Shown here: piece after piece, positions 41,672-50,861 of the stretch
How positions within the stretch are numbered: position 1 is the stretch's first letter
Layout: every line of letters starts with the position of its first letter
Assembly: GCA_030835125.1 (NCBI GenBank)
Contig: JAUQWM010000045.1
Span: 1-64,000 of the forward strand
Length of the DNA: 64,000 nt
Direction: 5' to 3'
From: Gemmatimonadaceae bacterium
GTDB lineage: Bacteria; Gemmatimonadota; Gemmatimonadetes; Gemmatimonadales; Gemmatimonadaceae
The notes under the pieces: model-generated
Database searches by the model: none
What the model was told of the DNA's origin: nothing
The model's input: the letters and a program-made list of their open reading frames with translations, nothing else
Made by a program: the position numbers and the translations under genes

Positions 41672-43080
41672 TACACGGCGTCGGACAGGCTGGTGAAGTT
41701 GAAGTCGCGCACCTTGAGCGGAGGGACCACCACCGCCCCGCCCGCCTCGGTCCCGGCGAGCCGCACCGGCCGGCCCATCATCTCGAGGTTGTTGAGCATG
41801 AAGAGCGGCGAGTCGTTGAAGCGGAAGTTCTTCACCGCCTTGGTGACCTTGCCGTTCTCGACGAGGAAGGTGCCGTCACGCGTGAGACCCGTGTAGAGGA
41901 TGGTGCGCGGGTCCACCTCGCGCAGGTACCAGAGGCGCGTGACCAGGATGCCGCGCTCGGTGGAGCGGATCATCTCGTCGACCGAGGCCGTGCCCCCGCT
42001 CATGAGGAACGAGGTCGGGGCGCCCGTCGGTTGCACCCCCTTCTTCTGCGCCCAGAATCGCGAGTAGTACAGGGTCTTCAGGGTGCCATTCTCGATGAAG
42101 ACCTGTCGGCCGAGGGGCAAGCCATCGCCGTCGAAAGGCTGGGCCAGGATGTTGGGGTCGAAGGGATCGGCGTAGATCGAGATGCGCTCGTCCATGATTT
42201 TCTCGCCGATCTTGCTGCCGCCACCCTGCTTGACGAACGGGCTGCGCCCCTCGTCGGTGGCCCGGGCGTTGGCGTAGAAGCCGATGAGCTGGCAGATGTC
42301 GCCGACCGCCTGCGGCTCGAAGATCACCGTGTACCGGCCCGGCTCGACCGCGACCGGGTTCCGGGAGAGCCGTGCCTTCTCGATGGCACGCCGGCTCACC
42401 CCCGCGAAGTCCACCTTCGCAGCGTCGTTATGCTCGGCGCCCGCCCATCCCGAGCCGGTGCCATCGGTGGTCCGGACCGTGAGGGTGAAGTTGGCGTTGG
42501 TGGCCCGGTGGTACGCGAACAGGCCCTTGCTGTTGCCGAGGGCGGTCGCGCCGGCATTGTTGATGAGGAACCCGGCCGCCCGCAGGTCCGGCGCGCCGCG
42601 CGCCGGCTCCAGCGCGGTGAGCGCGATCCGCGCGCGATCCTCGGCGGTCATCGACGCGACTGACGGGAACCAGGCGTCGACCTGCCGGTGGGCCTGCTGC
42701 CCGAGCATGGGCATCGCCTCCGGATCGTCCGGGGCGAGCTTCGCGAGCCGCTCCGACTTGTCCACGGCGGCGCGGAGCGCCGCATCGGAGATCTCGTTGG
42801 TCTGGACGACGGCGTGCTTGTTCCCGAACCAGCTCTGCACGGCCACGTTGAAGTCGGTGATCGCGCCGGCGGTGGACATCTGGTTGTCGGCGAACCGCAC
42901 GTTGCTCGAGTAGCCGCCGCCGATCTGGACGTCGATGCCGTCGGCCTTCGACATGGCCACGACGCGCTGGATGAGCGCCTGCGCTTCCTCGCGCGAGAGG
43001 ATCGCCCCCGATTGCGCCGCCGCGGATTCGAGGAGCCGGTTGGGCGCCGAGAGGACTTCGGTGATGTTGGAGCGTCGCAT
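41671..43080 (-). CDS. TldE/PmbA-family protein
   Basis: A 469-residue member of the TldD/PmbA family without the HExxxH zinc motif, hence the TldE partner. It begins NITEVLSAPNRLLESAAAQ and shows VSRRAIEKARLSRNPVAVEPGRYTVI, a family block, and YYSRFWAQKKGVQPTG. In E. coli TldD and TldE form a heterodimeric metalloprotease that matures peptide substrates. No signal peptide is obvious, although its partner carries a Tat signal. It starts 14 bp after the tldD stop. Confidence 0.88.
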   Translation of the reverse strand: MRRSNITEVLSAPNRLLESAAAQSGAILSREEAQALIQRVVAMSKADGIDVQIGGGYSSNVRFADNQMSTAGAITDFNVAVQSWFGNKHAVVQTNEISDAALRAAVDKSERLAKLAPDDPEAMPMLGQQAHRQVDAWFPSVASMTAEDRARIALTALEPARGAPDLRAAGFLINNAGATALGNSKGLFAYHRATNANFTLTVRTTDGTGSGWAGAEHNDAAKVDFAGVSRRAIEKARLSRNPVAVEPGRYTVIFEPQAVGDICQLIGFYANARATDEGRSPFVKQGGGSKIGEKIMDERISIYADPFDPNILAQPFDGDGLPLGRQVFIENGTLKTLYYSRFWAQKKGVQPTGAPTSFLMSGGTASVDEMIRSTERGILVTRLWYLREVDPRTILYTGLTRDGTFLVENGKVTKAVKNFRFNDSPLFMLNNLEMMGRPVRLAGTEAGGAVVVPPLKVRDFNFTSLSDAV

Positions 43081-43094
43081 CGGATATCCCCGGG

Positions 43095-44717
43095 TTACGC
43101 CTTTCGGCCGGTGTTGATGACGTTGATGTTGCGGAAGCGGGCCGGCACCGAGCCGTGGCTCACCGCGTTCACCTGGCCTGGCTGTCCCTTGCCGTCGAAG
43201 AACGACCCCCAGACCTCGTAGCCGCGCCGGCCGCCGATCATGTCCATCGCGTTCCAGAAGTCGGGCGTGCGCATCTGGTACGCGACGTCCTTCAGCATGC
43301 CGGTGATCTTGCCGCCCTTCACCTCATAGAAGAGCTGGCCGCCGAACTGGGCGTTGTAGCGCTGCTGGTCGATGGAGAAGGACCCGTCCCCCACGATCGC
43401 GATGCCACTGTCGGTGGCGGCGATCATGTCGTCCCAGGTCCGGTCGTTGTCGCCGGGCAGGAGCGAGACATTCGGCATGCGCTGGAACTGCACGCTGCTC
43501 CAGTTGTCGGCGTACGAGCATCCGTGAGACCGCGTGGGCCGGCCCTGCGACTTGTACCAGGCGTCGAGCCATGGCGCCTGCTCACGGGTCGTCTGGTAGT
43601 CGTTGACCACGCCGTTCCGGATGATCAGGAACTCGTCAGGCGCGACGCCTTCGTCATCGTACCCGATGGTGCCGAGCGCGCCGGGCTGCGAGCGGTCGCC
43701 CTGGACGTTCATGAAGTCGGGGCCGTACCGGAACTTGCCGAGGAACTGCTCGGGCGGTGCGACGAACGACGTGCCCGCGTAATTGGCCTCGTAGCCCATC
43801 GCCCGGTCGAGCTCGGTCGGGTGCGCGATGGACTCGTGGATGGTGAGCCAGAGGTGCGACGGGTGGAGCACCAGGTTGTAGCGACCGACTTCAACCGGCT
43901 TCGCCTTCAACTTCTCGCTCGCTTCCTCACCCCAGCGGCGCGAGTTGTTCACGAGGTCCTGCTGGCGCACCCATTCCCAGCCCCGGGCGACCGGCGGCAG
44001 CGTGTTGCCGCGGTTCTGGAAGTCGGAGAAGTCGGGTGAGACGGCCGTGAACTGCTGCTGTACCGCGCTCTGGATGACCGTCTGCGCGATGACCGAGCCG
44101 TCGGTGTTGGCGTAGTTGCGCTCCATCTTCCGGAAGAAGAACCCGGCAAAGACGAACTTCACGTTCGCCGCCTTCATCCCCTCGGCGTTGGCCCGCAGGA
44201 GCAGGTCGGCCTTTTCCTCGATCGGGATGGTCCAGGGATCGACCTCATACGCGCTCCGCCAGGTGACGTCCCCGACCGAAGGGGCGGGCGCGAGCTGGAC
44301 CGAGCGATCCTTCGCGATCCCGTTGGCCCTGGCGATCGCGACCGCCTCGCGCGCGGCCGCGGCGACGCCCGCCTTCGTCAGGTCGCGCGACGCGGCGAAT
44401 CCCCAGGCCCCGTTGACGAGCGCGCGCACGCCGATGCCGATCGAATCGGTGTCCACGACGTTCGTGATCTGCTGTTCGCGGGTGACCACGAAGTTCTGCA
44501 GGTAGCGTCCGATCCTGGCGTCGGCATAGCTGGCGCCGCCGGACTTCGCGGCATTCAGGGACTCCATCAGGAGCTCGCGGATCACCGCGTCCATGGCTGG
44601 CGCCTGCGACGAGACGCCGGGAACGGCCGATGCCCCGGCGGTGTGCAGCGCCCCACCGAGGGCCAGCGTGCCGGCGACGGCGCCTCCCTGCTTGAGGAAG
44701 TCACGACGAGTGCTCAT
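43095..44717 (-). CDS. Tat-exported TldD-family metalloprotease
   Basis: A 540-residue TldD with a Tat signal peptide (STRRDFLKQGGAVAGTLALGG, cleavage near residue 32). The zinc motif HESIAHPTE (HExxxH near residue 292), the Tyr-rich region GYDDEGVAPDEFLIIRNG and the C-terminal FDGKGQPGQVNAVSHGS are visible. E. coli TldD is cytoplasmic and has no signal, so export is notable. Substrate unknown. It is coupled to the TldE gene downstream. Confidence 0.9.
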   Translation of the reverse strand: MSTRRDFLKQGGAVAGTLALGGALHTAGASAVPGVSSQAPAMDAVIRELLMESLNAAKSGGASYADARIGRYLQNFVVTREQQITNVVDTDSIGIGVRALVNGAWGFAASRDLTKAGVAAAAREAVAIARANGIAKDRSVQLAPAPSVGDVTWRSAYEVDPWTIPIEEKADLLLRANAEGMKAANVKFVFAGFFFRKMERNYANTDGSVIAQTVIQSAVQQQFTAVSPDFSDFQNRGNTLPPVARGWEWVRQQDLVNNSRRWGEEASEKLKAKPVEVGRYNLVLHPSHLWLTIHESIAHPTELDRAMGYEANYAGTSFVAPPEQFLGKFRYGPDFMNVQGDRSQPGALGTIGYDDEGVAPDEFLIIRNGVVNDYQTTREQAPWLDAWYKSQGRPTRSHGCSYADNWSSVQFQRMPNVSLLPGDNDRTWDDMIAATDSGIAIVGDGSFSIDQQRYNAQFGGQLFYEVKGGKITGMLKDVAYQMRTPDFWNAMDMIGGRRGYEVWGSFFDGKGQPGQVNAVSHGSVPARFRNINVINTGRKA

Positions 44718-44951
44718 GAATCACACCGGGTAAGGGACCGACTGGCGCGAGGCTCGCCGGCCGCAATGGACGGAACTGCCCGGCGACGTGCCGGGCCCCG
44801 ATCCCCCAACGGTAGCGCGGACCGGGCGCAGCCGGGACTCCCCTGAGACGGAACGCGTGTGGTCGATGGTGAACGGAGGAAAGCGGTCCCCAGCCGGTGA
44901 CCGACCCGCGGTCATCCACGCGCAGTTCGACATGGACGATACCCGGGCGGC
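44718..44951. other. 234-bp divergent intergenic region
   Basis: Between tldD (minus) and the fused synthase-like gene (plus). I see no gene, no clear promoter and no repeat beyond GC-rich inverted words. Confidence 0.35.
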
Positions 44952-47408
44952 ATGGCACCTTCCCGGGCCATGTCCTCCGACGCCATGCCAGCCGACCCGG
45001 TTGCCGCGACGAGCCCAGCCGTTGCCGCGGCGGCGCCGCGCGGCGGATCCCGGTCTTTGATTCTCGTCACCGCCTTTACCGCGGCGATCTTCCTCAACGC
45101 CGCCTTGCTGTTCTCGGTGCAGCCGCTGTTCACCAAGATGGTGTTGCCGCTCCTCGGCGGGAGCCCGGCCGTCTGGAACACCTGCCTGCTGTTCTTCCAG
45201 GCCCTGCTGCTGGGGGGCTACCTGTATGCGCACCTGACTTCGCGCCTGCTGTCGCCGCGCCTGCAGGCGGCGCTGCACGTGTCCCTGCTCGCGGTGGCGA
45301 TCCTGGTGCTGCCGATCCACGTGCCGGAATCGTGGTCGCACCCGCCCGGCATCGCCCTGCCGATCGGTTGGCTGCTCGGCCTCCTGACGGTGTCGCTCGG
45401 GTTGCCGTTCTTCCTGCTGTCGGCCGGCGCCCCGATGATGCAGCGCTGGTTCGCCGGCACGAGTCATCCTGCCGCGCACAACCCGTACTTCCTGTACGCG
45501 GCCAGCAACCTGGGGAGCTTTGCGGCGCTGCTCGCCTACCCCTTCGTGATCGAGCCGCGCATGCCGATCTCGGACCAGTCGGTGACGTGGCTCGAGGTCT
45601 ACTATGTGCTCGTCGCGCTCATCGTCGGGTGCGCGGTGACGGCGTGGATCATGCGCCGGCGCGGGGGTATCGCAACGTCGTCCGCCGCGGCCGACGGAAC
45701 GGAGGCGGCACCGTTGCCGTCGCCGGACCACCTGGTCGAGACCGGGGAGGGGATCCGCCTCACTCGACCCGGCGCGCTTCGCGGATCGATGCGGCTGCTG
45801 ATCGAGGAGAATCCTTCCGTCATCCGCCGGTTCCTGCAGCGGGACACGCCGATCGTCGAACCGACCATCGTGCCGTCGCGGCACTGGCGCCTCCGCTGGG
45901 TGTTGCTGTCGTTCGCGCCGTCGAGCCTCCTGATCGGCACCACGACGTACCTGAGTACCGACATTGCGTCGGTGCCCTTCCTGTGGGTCATCCCGCTGGC
46001 GCTGTACCTGCTGACATTCGTGCTCGTCTTCGCGCGCCGTCCGTTGCTGCCCCGGTGGCTGATGCTGCACGTGCAGCTGGTGCTGGGCCTGGTGCTGATG
46101 CTCGAGTTGAGCATCGGTGGCGCCGCCGGAATCGTGGGGCCGGCGGTGGTGCACCTGCTCGCCTTCTTCGCCACCGCGATGATGTGCCATCGCGAACTGG
46201 CCGACTCGCGGCCGAGGGCGGAGTACCTGACCGAGTTCTACCTGTGGATGTCGCTGGGCGGGGTGCTGGGGGGCGTGTTCAACGTGCTGCTGGCACCGGT
46301 GCTGTACGACTCGTTGGTGGAGTACCCGTTCGCGATGGTCGTGGCGTTCGGGTTGCGGCCGGGGCGGGCGAGTGCGTACGGCGGCTGGAGGGACTTCCTG
46401 CGCGACGTCCTGTACCCGGCGGCGATCGGGGCGGTGATCCTGTTTGCCTTCCGCCTCCCCAGCACGCCGGGCGAGTGGTTCAACGGGGGGACGCAGGTCT
46501 TCCTGGCGACGGCGGCGATCACGGTCTTCACGTTCCGGAACCGGCCGTTCCGCCTGGCGCTGGGGGCGGGGGCGATCTATGCGGCGATGCAATTGTCGGG
46601 CGCCGCGCGGAGCAACATCCTGATGCAGGATCGCAGCTTCTTCGGCACGTACCGGGTGCGGCGGATCCTGGACTACCACGTCCTGCAGAACGGGACGACG
46701 ACGCACGGGGGGCAGAGCCGCGAGCTCGCGCGGCGGATGGAGCCGCTCACGTACTACTATCGGGGCGGTCCCCTGGGGGACATCTTCGACAAGCTCGCGC
46801 AGAAACCCGTCCGACGGGTGGCGATGGTCGGCCTCGGGACCGGCACGATCGCGTGCTACGGGCGTCCGGACGAGCACTGGACGTTCTATGAGATCGACCC
46901 GATGGTCGCGCGCATTGCGCAGACCCCGCGCTACTTCACGTACCTGCGGGACTGCGCGCCCCGGACGAACATCGTGATCGGGGATGCGCGCCTGTCGCTG
47001 GGCGCGGCGGCCGACGGCGAGTTCGACCTGATCGTGCTCGATGCGTTTTCGTCCGACGCGATACCGGCCCACCTGATCACGCGGGAGGCCATCGCGCTGT
47101 ACCTGCGGAAGCTGGGTCCCGACGGCGCGATCGCGATCCACATCAGCAACCGGTACCTGGACCTGCGGCCCGTCATCATCGCGCTCGCGAACGACGCCCG
47201 GGCCGCGGGAGCACTGGGCGAGCGCTCACCGGGGGACGAGGATCGCACCAAGTTGTATTATGGCAGTCGGTGGATGGTGCTGGCGAAGCACGCGGCGGCA
47301 CTGTCCGACCTGGTGAAGGTGGACGGCTGGAATGCCCTCGGCACGTGGCCGGAGTCGCGCCTGTGGACGGACGACTACACGGACGTGCTGGGGGCCATCA
47401 AATGGTGA
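44952..47408 (+). CDS. fused membrane protein/spermidine synthase-like methyltransferase fold
   Basis: An 818-residue protein. Residues 35-240 and 300-560 hold about a dozen membrane segments (LILVTAFTAAIFLNAALLF, LLFFQALLLGGYLYA). Residues 610-800 form a spermidine-synthase-like Rossmann domain: VAMVGLGTGTIACYG, YEIDPMVARIA, VIGDARLSLG and DLIVLDAFSSDAIPAHL. Many bacteria encode this fused MFS/spermidine-synthase family; the substrate is unknown. ATG at 44952 is taken; the ATG at 44970 is equally possible. A heptamer array starts one base after the stop. Confidence 0.87.
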   Translation: MAPSRAMSSDAMPADPVAATSPAVAAAAPRGGSRSLILVTAFTAAIFLNAALLFSVQPLFTKMVLPLLGGSPAVWNTCLLFFQALLLGGYLYAHLTSRLLSPRLQAALHVSLLAVAILVLPIHVPESWSHPPGIALPIGWLLGLLTVSLGLPFFLLSAGAPMMQRWFAGTSHPAAHNPYFLYAASNLGSFAALLAYPFVIEPRMPISDQSVTWLEVYYVLVALIVGCAVTAWIMRRRGGIATSSAAADGTEAAPLPSPDHLVETGEGIRLTRPGALRGSMRLLIEENPSVIRRFLQRDTPIVEPTIVPSRHWRLRWVLLSFAPSSLLIGTTTYLSTDIASVPFLWVIPLALYLLTFVLVFARRPLLPRWLMLHVQLVLGLVLMLELSIGGAAGIVGPAVVHLLAFFATAMMCHRELADSRPRAEYLTEFYLWMSLGGVLGGVFNVLLAPVLYDSLVEYPFAMVVAFGLRPGRASAYGGWRDFLRDVLYPAAIGAVILFAFRLPSTPGEWFNGGTQVFLATAAITVFTFRNRPFRLALGAGAIYAAMQLSGAARSNILMQDRSFFGTYRVRRILDYHVLQNGTTTHGGQSRELARRMEPLTYYYRGGPLGDIFDKLAQKPVRRVAMVGLGTGTIACYGRPDEHWTFYEIDPMVARIAQTPRYFTYLRDCAPRTNIVIGDARLSLGAAADGEFDLIVLDAFSSDAIPAHLITREAIALYLRKLGPDGAIAIHISNRYLDLRPVIIALANDARAAGALGERSPGDEDRTKLYYGSRWMVLAKHAAALSDLVKVDGWNALGTWPESRLWTDDYTDVLGAIKW

Positions 47409-47409
47409 A

Positions 47410-47444
47410 CATCGGGCCGGAGGCCAGAGGTCAGGGGCCGGAGG
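47410..47444 (+). repeat. five degenerate heptamers behind a stop codon
   Basis: CATCGGG, CCGGAGG, CCAGAGG, TCAGGGG, CCGGAGG run in strict 7-bp steps from two bases after the TGA. The last unit supplies the GGAGGGG ribosome site of the next gene. Confidence 0.7.
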
Positions 47445-47452
47445 GGATTCCA

Positions 47453-49147
47453 ATGGCGAGATCGCAGCAGGCCGAATACGACGTGTGCGTCGTTGGCTCG
47501 GGAGCCGGGGGCGGGATGGCCGCGCACCGGCTGGCCCTGGGAGGCGCCCGCGTGGTCATGCTCGAGGCGGGGGGATGGTGGGACAACACCACCAGCAACA
47601 GCGCCATGCTCCGGTGGCCCTACCAGTCGTCCCAGCGCGGCGCCTCCACGCCCGAGCGTCCGTTCGGCGAGTTCGACGCGTGCGTGGGCGGCTGGGACCT
47701 GCCGGGCGAGCCGTTCACGCGCGCCGAGGGCACAAGCTTTTCGTGGTGGCGGGCGCGGATGCTCGGCGGGCGCACGAACCACTGGGGCCGCATCTCGCTG
47801 CGCTTCGGCCCGGACGACTTCCGGCGGAAGAGCATCGATGGCCTCGGCGACGACTGGCCCATCTCGTACGACGACCTGGCCCCGTACTACGATCGCGTGG
47901 ACGAGCTGGTGGGGATCTTCGGCAGCCGGGAGAACCTGCCGAACCACCCGGACGGGAAGTTCCAGCCGGCGCCGCGCCCCCGGTGCTACGAGCTGTACGT
48001 GAAGGAGGCGTGTGACCGGATGGGGATCTGGTGCATCCCGGCCCGCCTGTCGGTGATCACGCAGCGGCTGGGCAACCGGGCGCCGTGCCACTACTGCGGC
48101 CAGTGCAACCGCGGCTGCATGACGAACTCCAACTTCTCGTCGCCTAACGTGTTGCTCCTGCCGGCCCGGCAGACCAACCGCCTGCGGATCATCACCAACG
48201 CGATGGCGCGCGAGGTGACGGTCAACCCGCAGGGCCTGGCGACCGGGGTCTCGTACATCGACACGACGACGGGCCGGGACGAGCACGTGCGGGCGCGGGT
48301 GGTGGTGCTGGCGGCGAGCGCGTGCGAGTCGTCGCGGATCCTGCTCAACTCGAAATCATCGCAGTTCCCGCAGGGCCTGGCGAATTCGAGCGGCGTGGTG
48401 GGCAAGTACCTCACCGACACGACCGGCAGCGACGTCGCCGGCTTCATCCCGAAGCTGGTCGACCATGTGCCGCACAACTGCGATGGCGTCGGCGGCGGGC
48501 ACATCTACATGCCCTGGTGGCTCGACAACCGGAAGCTCGACTTCCCGCGCGGCTACCACATCGAGGTGTGGGGCGGGCTGGGGGTGCCGTCGTACGGCTT
48601 CATGGGGGGGATCGAGCGGTACGAGCCGGGGGGCGGGTACGGGGCGCAACTCAAGAACGACTACCGCCGCTACTACGGATCGACGATCGGGTTCTCGGGG
48701 CGCGGCGAGCAGATCCCGAACGCCGACTGTTACTGCGAGCTGGATCCCGCGGTGAAGGACAAGTACGGGATCCCGGTGCTCCGCTTCCACTGGAAGTGGA
48801 CGGACCACGAGATCAACCAGGTGAAGCACATGCAGGAGACGTTCCGGTCGCTGGTGAGCGAGATGGGGGGAGAGGTGTTCTCGCCGATGCCGACGAAGGA
48901 ACGCGGCTACGGCATCGCGACGGGGGGATCGATCATCCATGAACTCGGCACGGTGCGGATGGGGAGCGATCCGAAGGTGTCAGCCCTGAACTCGTGGGGC
49001 CAGGCCTGGGACTGCCGGAACCTGTTCGTTGCCGACGGCGGGTCGTTCGTGTCGCAGGCCGACAAGAACCCGACGTGGACGATCATGGCGCTGGCGATGC
49101 GATCTGCGGACCGTATTCTCGAGCTGCGTCGTACGGGGGCGGTGTGA
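47453..49147 (+). CDS. GMC-family oxidoreductase, gluconate 2-dehydrogenase flavoprotein type
   Basis: A 564-residue FAD enzyme: the Rossmann start DVCVVGSGAGGGMAAHRLA, GGRTNHWGR, and a C-terminal GSIIHELGTVRMGSDP and ADGGSFVSQADKNPTWTIMALAMR with catalytic His and Asn. A cysteine cluster CHYCGQCNRGC near residues 209-219 could hold a metal centre. ATG at 47453 has a good ribosome site (GGAGGGG, 7 bp before). With the small subunit downstream it would form a periplasmic sugar or alcohol dehydrogenase; the Tat signal is on the partner. Confidence 0.88.
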   Translation: MARSQQAEYDVCVVGSGAGGGMAAHRLALGGARVVMLEAGGWWDNTTSNSAMLRWPYQSSQRGASTPERPFGEFDACVGGWDLPGEPFTRAEGTSFSWWRARMLGGRTNHWGRISLRFGPDDFRRKSIDGLGDDWPISYDDLAPYYDRVDELVGIFGSRENLPNHPDGKFQPAPRPRCYELYVKEACDRMGIWCIPARLSVITQRLGNRAPCHYCGQCNRGCMTNSNFSSPNVLLLPARQTNRLRIITNAMAREVTVNPQGLATGVSYIDTTTGRDEHVRARVVVLAASACESSRILLNSKSSQFPQGLANSSGVVGKYLTDTTGSDVAGFIPKLVDHVPHNCDGVGGGHIYMPWWLDNRKLDFPRGYHIEVWGGLGVPSYGFMGGIERYEPGGGYGAQLKNDYRRYYGSTIGFSGRGEQIPNADCYCELDPAVKDKYGIPVLRFHWKWTDHEINQVKHMQETFRSLVSEMGGEVFSPMPTKERGYGIATGGSIIHELGTVRMGSDPKVSALNSWGQAWDCRNLFVADGGSFVSQADKNPTWTIMALAMRSADRILELRRTGAV

Positions 49148-49153
49148 ACAATC

Positions 49154-49188
49154 GAGTTGAGAGTTGGGAGTTGAGAGTTGAGAGTGAC
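49154..49188 (+). repeat. five-copy GAGTTGR heptamer array
   Basis: GAGTTGA, GAGTTGG, GAGTTGA, GAGTTGA, GAGTGAC in 7-bp steps, starting 6 bp after the GMC stop, followed by a purine-rich stretch that provides the ribosome site of the next gene. Confidence 0.85.
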
Positions 49189-49213
49189 AGAAGAGAGCTG
49201 AGAGGAGAGAGCG

Positions 49214-49837
49214 ATGAGTGACGAGGAGAGGCACATGCGTGATCTGCCACGGCGCGACGTCGTCAAGTTTCTCGCGGCAGCTCCGCTGGCCGTGTTCGCG
49301 GTGACCGCGCTCGACGTCGAGGAAGCGTCCGTCCTGACGCGGGACACGCTCGAACGGCTCACGCAGCGGGGGCAGCAGTATCAGCCGAAGGTATTCACGG
49401 CCGCCGAGTGGCGTACCGTCAACATCCTGGTCGACCTGGTCATTCCGCGCGACGCGCGCTCGGGGAGTGCCACGGACGCGAAGGTGCCCGAGTTCATGGA
49501 CATCTTCATGCAGACGCGCGAGAACATGCGGACGTGGATGCGGACGGGGCTGACCTGGCTGGACGGGGAGAGCCGGAAGCGCTTCAACAAGGCCTTCGCC
49601 GAGTGCGAGCCGGGGCAGCGCACGGCGGTGCTGGACGACATCGCCTGGCCGCGGCGTGCGCGCCAGGACATGCAGGCGGGGGTGCGGTTCTTCAACAACT
49701 TCCGGAACTTCACGGCGTCGGGGTTCTGGTCGAGCAAGATCGGCGTCGACGACCTGCGGTACATGGGGAACCGGCCGGTGGCGCAGTGGAACGGGTGTCC
49801 GGCGCCGGCGCTGGGCAAGCTCGGGGTGAAGTACTAG
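49214..49837 (+). CDS. gluconate 2-dehydrogenase subunit 3 family protein
   Basis: A 207-residue protein with a Tat-type signal (LPRRDVVKFLAAAPLAVFAV). The mature part matches the gluconate dehydrogenase gamma-subunit family: FTAAEWRTVNILVDLVIPRD, FMDIFMQTRENMRTW, GLTWLD, and ASGFWSSKIGVDDLRYMGN. It carries the signal for the cofactor-loaded flavoprotein encoded just upstream (hitchhiker export, known in this family). ATG at 49214 is used; ATG at 49235 is an alternative. Confidence 0.88.
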   Translation: MSDEERHMRDLPRRDVVKFLAAAPLAVFAVTALDVEEASVLTRDTLERLTQRGQQYQPKVFTAAEWRTVNILVDLVIPRDARSGSATDAKVPEFMDIFMQTRENMRTWMRTGLTWLDGESRKRFNKAFAECEPGQRTAVLDDIAWPRRARQDMQAGVRFFNNFRNFTASGFWSSKIGVDDLRYMGNRPVAQWNGCPAPALGKLGVKY

Positions 49838-49858
49838 ATGGGAGATGGGAGATGGGCG
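49838..49858 (+). repeat. three ATGGGAG heptamers over a start codon
   Basis: ATGGGAG, ATGGGAG, ATGGGCG directly follow a TAG stop; the third copy contains the next gene's ATG (49852), and the second provides GGGAG before it. Changes in copy number would shift start-codon spacing. Confidence 0.75.
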
Positions 49859-50820
49859 CGTTGAGCTGGTGCGTGGCTGCTGGATGGCGCGCGTTGGTAT
49901 GGGTGACTGTCTGGCTGGTGCTGGTCCCGGCTCCGCGGGTTGCGGTTGCGCAGCGATACTTCCCTGGCGGGCCGGCGCTGCCGGGTGGTGACACCACGCT
50001 CGTCATCACGCTCGGCACGGGCACCCCGGTGCCGAATCCCGATCGATCCGGGCCGGCCACGGCGATCGTGGTGGGGCGTCGTGTGTTCCTCTTCGACGCC
50101 GGCGCGGGTGTCATGCGGCGCGTCGCGGCGGCGGGGCTGCCGATCGACGGAGTCACGGCGGCGTTCATCACCCATCTGCACAGCGACCACACGTTAGGGC
50201 TCCCCGACCTGATCCTGACATCGTGGGTCATGGGTCGGACGGCTCCCATGCGGGTGGTGGGTCCGCCCGGGCTGAGACGAATGACGGATCACCTGGTTGC
50301 GGCGTGGTCCGAGGACACCCTGGTGCGCGTGCAGGGGCTGGAGCGCGGCCGGCCCGGCGGCTACCGCGTCGATGCGCGCGAGGTGACCGGCGGCGTGGTC
50401 TTCGACAGCGGGGGCGTGAAGGTCACCGCGATCCGCGTGCCGCATGGAGAATGGGAGTACGCGTTCGCCTATCGAGTCGACACGCCGAGCCGGAGCATCG
50501 TGATCTCCGGGGACACGAGGTACAGCGAGGCGCTCGAGCGGGCGTCGTCAGGCGTGGATGTCCTGGTGCATGAGGTGTATGCGGAGACGCGGGTCGCCCC
50601 GGAAGCACGCCCGGGCGGAGAACTGTGGCCGCGCTACCTGCGCGAGGTGCACACGTCGGACGTGGAGCTCGGCCGCCTGGCCGCGGCCGCGCAGCCACGC
50701 GTCCTCCTGCTTTCGCACGTGCTGTTCATGGGCGCGACGGAACAGGAGGTCATCGATGGGATCCGGCGGGGTGGGTTTACCGGCCGGGTCGTCATCGCAC
50801 GGGACATCGGCCGCTACTGA
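49852..50820 (+). CDS. exported metallo-beta-lactamase-fold hydrolase (RNase Z-like)
   Basis: A 322-residue protein with signal peptide (WRALVWVTVWLVLVPAPRVAVAQ). The mature part has the RNase Z/arylsulfatase-type MBL fold: LGTGTPVPNPDRSGPA, THLHSDHTLG (His108, His110, Asp112, His113), VISGDTRYSEAL and LLSHVLFMG. Because it is exported, tRNA processing is unlikely; an ester, lactone or phosphodiester substrate is more plausible. The start ATG lies in a heptamer array after the previous stop. Confidence 0.85.
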   Translation: MGALSWCVAAGWRALVWVTVWLVLVPAPRVAVAQRYFPGGPALPGGDTTLVITLGTGTPVPNPDRSGPATAIVVGRRVFLFDAGAGVMRRVAAAGLPIDGVTAAFITHLHSDHTLGLPDLILTSWVMGRTAPMRVVGPPGLRRMTDHLVAAWSEDTLVRVQGLERGRPGGYRVDAREVTGGVVFDSGGVKVTAIRVPHGEWEYAFAYRVDTPSRSIVISGDTRYSEALERASSGVDVLVHEVYAETRVAPEARPGGELWPRYLREVHTSDVELGRLAAAAQPRVLLLSHVLFMGATEQEVIDGIRRGGFTGRVVIARDIGRY

Positions 50821-50861
50821 ACACGATGGCAGCAGGGAGCAACCCAATCGGAGCATGCCAG

